Source: Phytophthora sp. 'mugwort' (taxonomy: Eukaryota > Oomycota > Peronosporomycetes > Peronosporales > Peronosporaceae). Taken from it: DNA of 64,000 bases. Position 1 is the stretch's first letter; every line of letters begins with the position of its first letter. Positions 59,333 through 64,000 of the stretch are shown here, piece by piece. Location of the stretch: contig JAUCEF010000013.1 of assembly GCA_033558025.1 (NCBI GenBank), forward strand, positions 861,001 to 925,000, read 5' to 3'. The translations under genes were made by a program, and so were the position numbers. The notes under the pieces were generated by a model. That model was not told the DNA's origin, did not search any database, and worked only from the letters and a program-made list of their open reading frames with translations.

Positions 59333-59700
59333 TAGACTTCAAACAAGACGACCGTCGCTGACGGGGCTTGACCTCGGGCCCTCGTCGGTGGCGTGGCCCA
59401 TTTCGTTGACAGATCCGCTGAGATGACACGTCTGGCATGACGACCGAGTCCATGCTCGGCGTGGACCTGCTGCGGTGCGGTATGAATCGGTGGAGTGGCG
59501 TGGTGGCGGCATAGAATAGCGATCGCATGCGGCGGTCGTGGTGGGTTCCAGCACGGGTTTGAGGATGCAAGGTAGCGAAGAGGGTGTGAGCCAGGGCGTG
59601 CCGGCGCAGCAGGACGTGGTGTAGCGTGTGTCGGATGTGTGGCTGTGTGTAGATGCGTTTATTTGTTCGTTTTTGGCGATGAGTGCGTTCTTTGAACGGA

Positions 59701-59772
59701 TTCTCGTTAGTATAGTGGTTAGTATACCCGCCTGTCACGCGGGTGACCCGGGTTCAATTCCCGGACGGGAAG
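59701..59772 (+). tRNA. tRNA-Asp-GTC: tRNA-Asp(GTC), array copy 50
   Basis: Same gene as copy 1. Spacer split by transposon copy 5; A type. Confidence 0.98.
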
Positions 59773-60258
59773 CTTCTTTTGATCTTCGAATCCGTTGATG
59801 TCACACCCCTGTGTCGCTTCGTTTAAGACGAACGCTGTGCCCGACTGTTCACAGCGCACACCCCGCGCGCTGCCGCCTTGTCGCCATTGCTAGACTTCAA
59901 ACAAGACGACCGTCGCTGACGGGGCTTGACCTCGGGCCCTCGTCGGTGGCGTGGCCCATTTCGTTGACAGATCCGCTGAGATGACACGTCTGGCATGTCG
60001 ACCGAGTCCATGCTCGGCGTGGACCTGCTGCGGTGCGGTATGAATCGGTGGAGTGGCGTGGTGGCGGCATAGAATAGCGATCGCATGCGGCGGTCGTGGT
60101 GGGTTCCAGCACGGGTTTGAGGATGCAAGGTAGCGAAGAGGGTGTGAGCCAGGGCGTGCCGGCGCAGCAGGACGTGGTGTAGCGTGTGTCGGATGTGTGG
60201 CTGTGTGTAGATGCGTTTATTTGTTCGTTTTTGGCGATGAGTGCGTTCTTTGAACGGA

Positions 60259-60330
60259 TTCTCGTTAGTATAGTGGTTAGTATACCCGCCTGTCACGCGG
60301 GTGACCCGGGTTCAATTCCCGGACGGGAAG
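60259..60330 (+). tRNA. tRNA-Asp-GTC: tRNA-Asp(GTC), array copy 51
   Basis: Same gene as copy 1. Spacer G, N, T. Confidence 0.98.
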
Positions 60331-60816
60331 CTTCTTTTGATCTTCGAATCCGTTGATGTCACACCCCTGTGTCGCTTCGTTTAAGACGAACGCTGTGCCC
60401 GACTGTTCACAGCACACACCCCGCGCGCTGCCGCCTTGTCGCCATTGCTAGACTTCAAACAAGACGACCGTCGCTGACGGGGCTTGACCTCGGGCCCTCG
60501 TCGGTGGCGTGGCCCATTTCGTTGACAGATCCGCTGAGATGACACGTCTGGCATGACGACCGAGTCCATGCTCGGCGTGGACCTGCTGCGGTGCGGTATG
60601 AATCGGTGGAGTGGCGTGGTGGCGGCATAGAATAGCGATCGCATGCGGCGGTCGTGGTGGGTTCCAGCACGGGTTTGAGGATGCAAGGTAGCGAAGAGGG
60701 TGTGAGCCAGGGCGTGCCGGCGCAGCAGGACGTGGTGTAGCGTGTGTCGGATGTGTGGCTGTGTGTAGATGCGTTTATTTGTTCGTTTTTGGCGATGAGT
60801 GCGTTCTTTGAACGGA

Positions 60817-60888
60817 TTCTCGTTAGTATAGTGGTTAGTATACCCGCCTGTCACGCGGGTGACCCGGGTTCAATTCCCGGACGGGAAG
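60817..60888 (+). tRNA. tRNA-Asp-GTC: tRNA-Asp(GTC), array copy 52
   Basis: Same gene as copy 1. Spacer N, A. Confidence 0.98.
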
Positions 60889-61008
60889 CTTCTTTTGATC
60901 TTCGAATCCGTTGATGTCACACCCCTGTGTCGCTTCGTTTAAGACGAACGCTGTGCCCGACTGTTCACAGCACACACCCCGCGCGCTGCCGCCTTGTCGC
61001 CATTGCTA

Positions 61009-62533
61009 CAGTGCGCGCCAAAAAATTAGGAACAAACTTTGCGGCGCGATATCTCGGCTTCCACTGAGCCGTTTGGCTTGCTGTTTAGATATGAGGTCGC
61101 TATTAGCAATAAAAAACGTTGGTTTAGGCTAACAACCTGAGTTTTGTAGTTGGTGATAGGGCTTCTATACAAAAGACCACAATCGACACCGCGTCAGAAT
61201 AATAAAAACATGGCAGACATACAAAATCCAATATTATTGGAATGATGGTCAAAATGGTTTGATGTGAGCTGACGCGTGTCAGTCGAGAATAATGGGGCTC
61301 GGCCCCAGCGTGAAAGAGCATGAGCGCGGCCGAATGGAAGGGCTGCGCGAGGCGGGACTGACGATACGCGAGGTCGCTGACCGTGTGGGCCGCTCGCCCA
61401 CGTGCGTGTGGAACAACGTGACCAAGAATGAAGGAGAACGAGAGGTAGAGAAGCGAGGGCGTCCGCTGAGCCTGACTGATCGCGAGCTGCGCGCTGTGGT
61501 TCGAGCCGCGGCGACGGGCACATCCTCGGCGGCTACGCTCAAGGTTGACTACAACTGCTCGTGCTCGGTGCGCACAATCCAGCGCCTGCTCTCCAGCGTC
61601 GACTGGCTTGTGTACGCGAAGATGGAGAAGACACTGGACCTCACCCCGGCGCACAAGGAGGCACGGCGAACCTGGGCAAAGGAGATGGTGACCAAGCCCA
61701 AGATCTGGGAGCGCGTCGTGTTCTCGGATGAGAAAAAGTTCAATCTCGACGGCCCCGATGGCTACAAGCACTACTGGCGCGATCTGCGCAAGGCACCGCG
61801 CACGTACGTCAATCGCCAGAATGGCGGCGGGTCAGTGATGGTCTGGGGGGCGTTCTCTTCGGCGGGTAGGTCCTCGCTGGCGATCCTGGTCGGCAAGCAG
61901 AAGTCAGAGGACTATGCCTACACCCTATCTGAGTACTTGCTGCCTTTTGCTCACCTCCATCACGGAGTCGATTTTGTGTTTCAGCAGGACAACGCTCCCA
62001 TACATTCGTCGGCCATGACGCGCGAGTTCCTTGGCGAAATGGAGGTCGAGGTCATGGAGTGGCCCGCTCGCTCCCCTGACCTCAACCCAATCGAGAATGT
62101 ATGGAACGCGTTGTCCTCTGCTGTCTACGCGAATGGCAAGCAGTATCGCTCAACATCGGACCTGACCCGCGCTGTTCTCGACGCCTGGGAGCGCCTCAGT
62201 CCATCGCTCTGTGACGCGCTCCTCACCTCGATGCCGAACCGGTGCATCGAAGTGATTGAGCGTCGCGGCGGTAAAACGCATTACTAGGTCCGACCATCAT
62301 TCCAATAATATTGGATTTTGTATGTCTGCCATGTTTTTATTATTCTGACGCAGTGTCGATTGTGGTCTTTTGTATAGAAGCCCTATCACCAACTACAAAA
62401 CTCAGGTTGTTAGCCTAAACCAACGTTTTTTATTGCTAATAGCGACCTCATATCTAAACAGCAAGCCAAACGGCTCAGTGGAAGCCGAGATATCGCGCCG
62501 CAAAGTTTGTTCCTAATTTTTTGGCGCGCACTG
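61009..62533 (+). mobile_element. Tc1-like DNA transposon, copy 6
   Basis: Same as copy 1 in length, site and orientation; exactly 3,201 bp after copy 5. Confidence 0.97.
61292..62287 (+). CDS. Tc1-family transposase (copy 6)
   Basis: Protein identical to copy 1, intact. Confidence 0.96.
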   Translation: MGLGPSVKEHERGRMEGLREAGLTIREVADRVGRSPTCVWNNVTKNEGEREVEKRGRPLSLTDRELRAVVRAAATGTSSAATLKVDYNCSCSVRTIQRLLSSVDWLVYAKMEKTLDLTPAHKEARRTWAKEMVTKPKIWERVVFSDEKKFNLDGPDGYKHYWRDLRKAPRTYVNRQNGGGSVMVWGAFSSAGRSSLAILVGKQKSEDYAYTLSEYLLPFAHLHHGVDFVFQQDNAPIHSSAMTREFLGEMEVEVMEWPARSPDLNPIENVWNALSSAVYANGKQYRSTSDLTRAVLDAWERLSPSLCDALLTSMPNRCIEVIERRGGKTHY

Positions 62534-62901
62534 TAGACTTCAAACAAGACGACCGTCGCTGACGGGGCTTGACCTCGGGCCCTCGTCGGTGGCGTGGCCC
62601 ATTTCGTTGACAGATCCGCTGAGATGACACGTCTGGCATGACGACCGAGTCCATGCTCGGCGTGGACCTGCTGCGGTGCGGTATGAATCGGTGGAGTGGC
62701 GTGGTGGCGGCATAGAATAGCGATCGCATGCGGCGGTCGTGGTGGGTTCCAGCACGGGTTTGAGGATGCAAGGTAGCGAAGAGGGTGTGAGCCAGGGCGT
62801 GCCGGCGCAGCAGGACGTGGTGTAGCGTGTGTCGGATGTGTGGCTGTGTGTAGATGCGTTTATTTGTTCGTTTTTGGCGATGAGTGCGTTCTTTGAACGG
62901 A

Positions 62902-62973
62902 TTCTCGTTAGTATAGTGGTTAGTATACCCGCCTGTCACGCGGGTGACCCGGGTTCAATTCCCGGACGGGAAG
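62902..62973 (+). tRNA. tRNA-Asp-GTC: tRNA-Asp(GTC), array copy 53
   Basis: Same gene as copy 1. Spacer split by transposon copy 6; A type. Confidence 0.98.
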
Positions 62974-63459
62974 CTTCTTTTGATCTTCGAATCCGTTGAT
63001 GTCACACCCCTGTGTCGCTTCGTTTAAGACGAACGCTGTGCCCGACTGTTCACAGCGCACACCCCGCGCGCTGCCGCCTTGTCGCCATTGCTAGACTTCA
63101 AACAAGACGACCGTCGCTGACGGGGCTTGACCTCGGGCCCTCGTCGGTGGCGTGGCCCATTTCGTTGACAGATCCGCTGAGATGACACGTCTGGCATGTC
63201 GACCGAGTCCATGCTCGGCGTGGACCTGCTGCGGTGCGGTATGAATCGGTGGAGTGGCGTGGTGGCGGCATAGAATAGCGATCGCATGCGGCGGTCGTGG
63301 TGGGTTCCAGCACGGGTTTGAGGATGCAAGGTAGCGAAGAGGGTGTGAGCCAGGGCGTGCCGGCGCAGCAGGACGTGGTGTAGCGTGTGTCGGATGTGTG
63401 GCTGTGTGTAGATGCGTTTATTTGTTCGTTTTTGGAGATGAGTGCGTTCTTTGAACGGA

Positions 63460-63531
63460 TTCTCGTTAGTATAGTGGTTAGTATACCCGCCTGTCACGCG
63501 GGTGACCCGGGTTCAATTCCCGGACGGGAAG
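63460..63531 (+). tRNA. tRNA-Asp-GTC: tRNA-Asp(GTC), array copy 54
   Basis: Same gene as copy 1. Spacer G, N, T, L. Confidence 0.98.
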
Positions 63532-64000
63532 CTTCTTTTGATCTTCGAATCCGTTGATGTCACACCCCTGTGTCGCTTCGTTTAAGACGAACGCTGTGCC
63601 CGACTGTTCACAGCGCACACCCCGCGCGCTGCCGCCTTGTCGCCATTGCTAGACTTCAAACAAGACGACCGTCGCTGACGGGGCTTGACCTCGGGCCCTC
63701 GTCGGTGGCGTGGCCCATTTCGTTGACAGATCCGCTGAGATGACACGTCTGGCATGTCGACCGAGTCCATGCTCGGCGTGGACCTGCTGCGGTGCGGTAT
63801 GAATCGGTGGAGTGGCGTGGTGGCGGCATAGAATAGCGATCGCATGCGGCGGTCGTGGTGGGTTCCAGCACGGGTTTGAGGATGCAAGGTAGCGAAGAGG
63901 GTGTGAGCCAGGGCGTGCCGGCGCAGCAGGACGTGGTGTAGCGTGTGTCGGATGTGTGGCTGTGTGTAGATGCGTTTATTTGTTCGTTTTTGGCGATGAG
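63532..64000 (+). repeat. Unfinished array unit at the right edge
   Basis: Spacer of type G, N, T, cut by the window about 17 bp before the next tRNA would start. It is the only case of two G units in a row. Confidence 0.95.

Larger units (their letters stand above)
24195..64000 (+). repeat. Tandem array of 558-bp tRNA-Asp units
   Basis: Units of 558 bp (557 where one T is missing) repeat head to tail to the right edge and presumably beyond. Each holds one 72-nt tRNA-Asp gene and a 486-bp G+C-rich spacer. A TTTT Pol III terminator begins 5 nt after each tRNA. Spacer differences are few and recur as types, coded in the tRNA entries as follows. H or N: g or t in CCAT(g/t)GCTAG. T or A: base in GGCATG(t/a)CGACC. 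del: GCGTTATTTG lacks a T. L: TTTGGAGATG. Q: GTTTGTTTTT. C: TTCTTCGAAC. G: CAGCGCACACC. The spacer itself shows no second RNA gene that I can support. Its long minus-strand frame is rejected below. Six units are enlarged by 1,527 bp through a Tc1-like element. Confidence 0.98.

Noticed and set aside
24734..63531. C/D-box snoRNA in the spacer (GATGATGT near the tRNA 3' side)
   Set aside because: The C-box match is incomplete, is lost in most units (GTTGATGT), and no correctly placed D box with terminal pairing was found.
24248..64000. CRISPR-like array
   Set aside because: The repeat is 558 bp with tRNA genes and no short repeat-spacer structure, in a eukaryotic sequence.

Overview
The window looks like a nuclear contig from an oomycete, most likely Phytophthora or a close relative. 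Three things point there: short 51-91 nt GT-AG introns in compact, closely spaced genes; a Ty3/gypsy element of the oomycete type, with a second archaeal-type RNase H and a chromodomain; and a decayed L1-like LINE. The species cannot be named from sequence alone.

Layout. Positions 1-7.75 kb hold three host genes. The first is the 3' end of a BK/Slo-type calcium-activated potassium channel (+). It converges on a WRAP73/WDR8-like WD40 protein (-). A large Mut-7/EXD3-type exonuclease (-) follows, with a YbaK-like domain between its DEDDy exonuclease and its Mut7-C domain. Exon structures for all three were rebuilt by keeping frame and family alignment across splice sites. Positions 7.77-24.19 kb are transposon wreckage: a hairpin-bearing repeat, a frameshifted Ty3/gypsy pol (+), a broken antisense reading region behind it, a tRNA-like SINE-type head, and a frameshifted LINE (-) whose 5' end abuts a truncated tRNA-Asp.

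From 24.195 kb to the right edge (about 40 kb, continuing beyond) the window is one head-to-tail tandem array. Each unit is 558 bp (557 in some) and carries one tRNA-Asp(GTC) gene. There are 54 complete tRNA genes, one 5'-truncated copy at the left edge and one unfinished unit at the right edge. The tRNA copies I read are all the same, and the spacers differ at only a handful of sites. Those sites define unit types and reveal multi-unit duplications.

Six copies of a 1,525-bp Tc1-like transposon with 242-bp terminal inverted repeats and an intact 331-aa DD34E transposase sit inside array units. All occupy the same TA dinucleotide in the same orientation, and three of the five copy-to-copy intervals are exactly 3,201 bp. 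This is best explained by one insertion that was then amplified with the array by unequal exchange. The array and its passenger transposon are the standout feature of the window.
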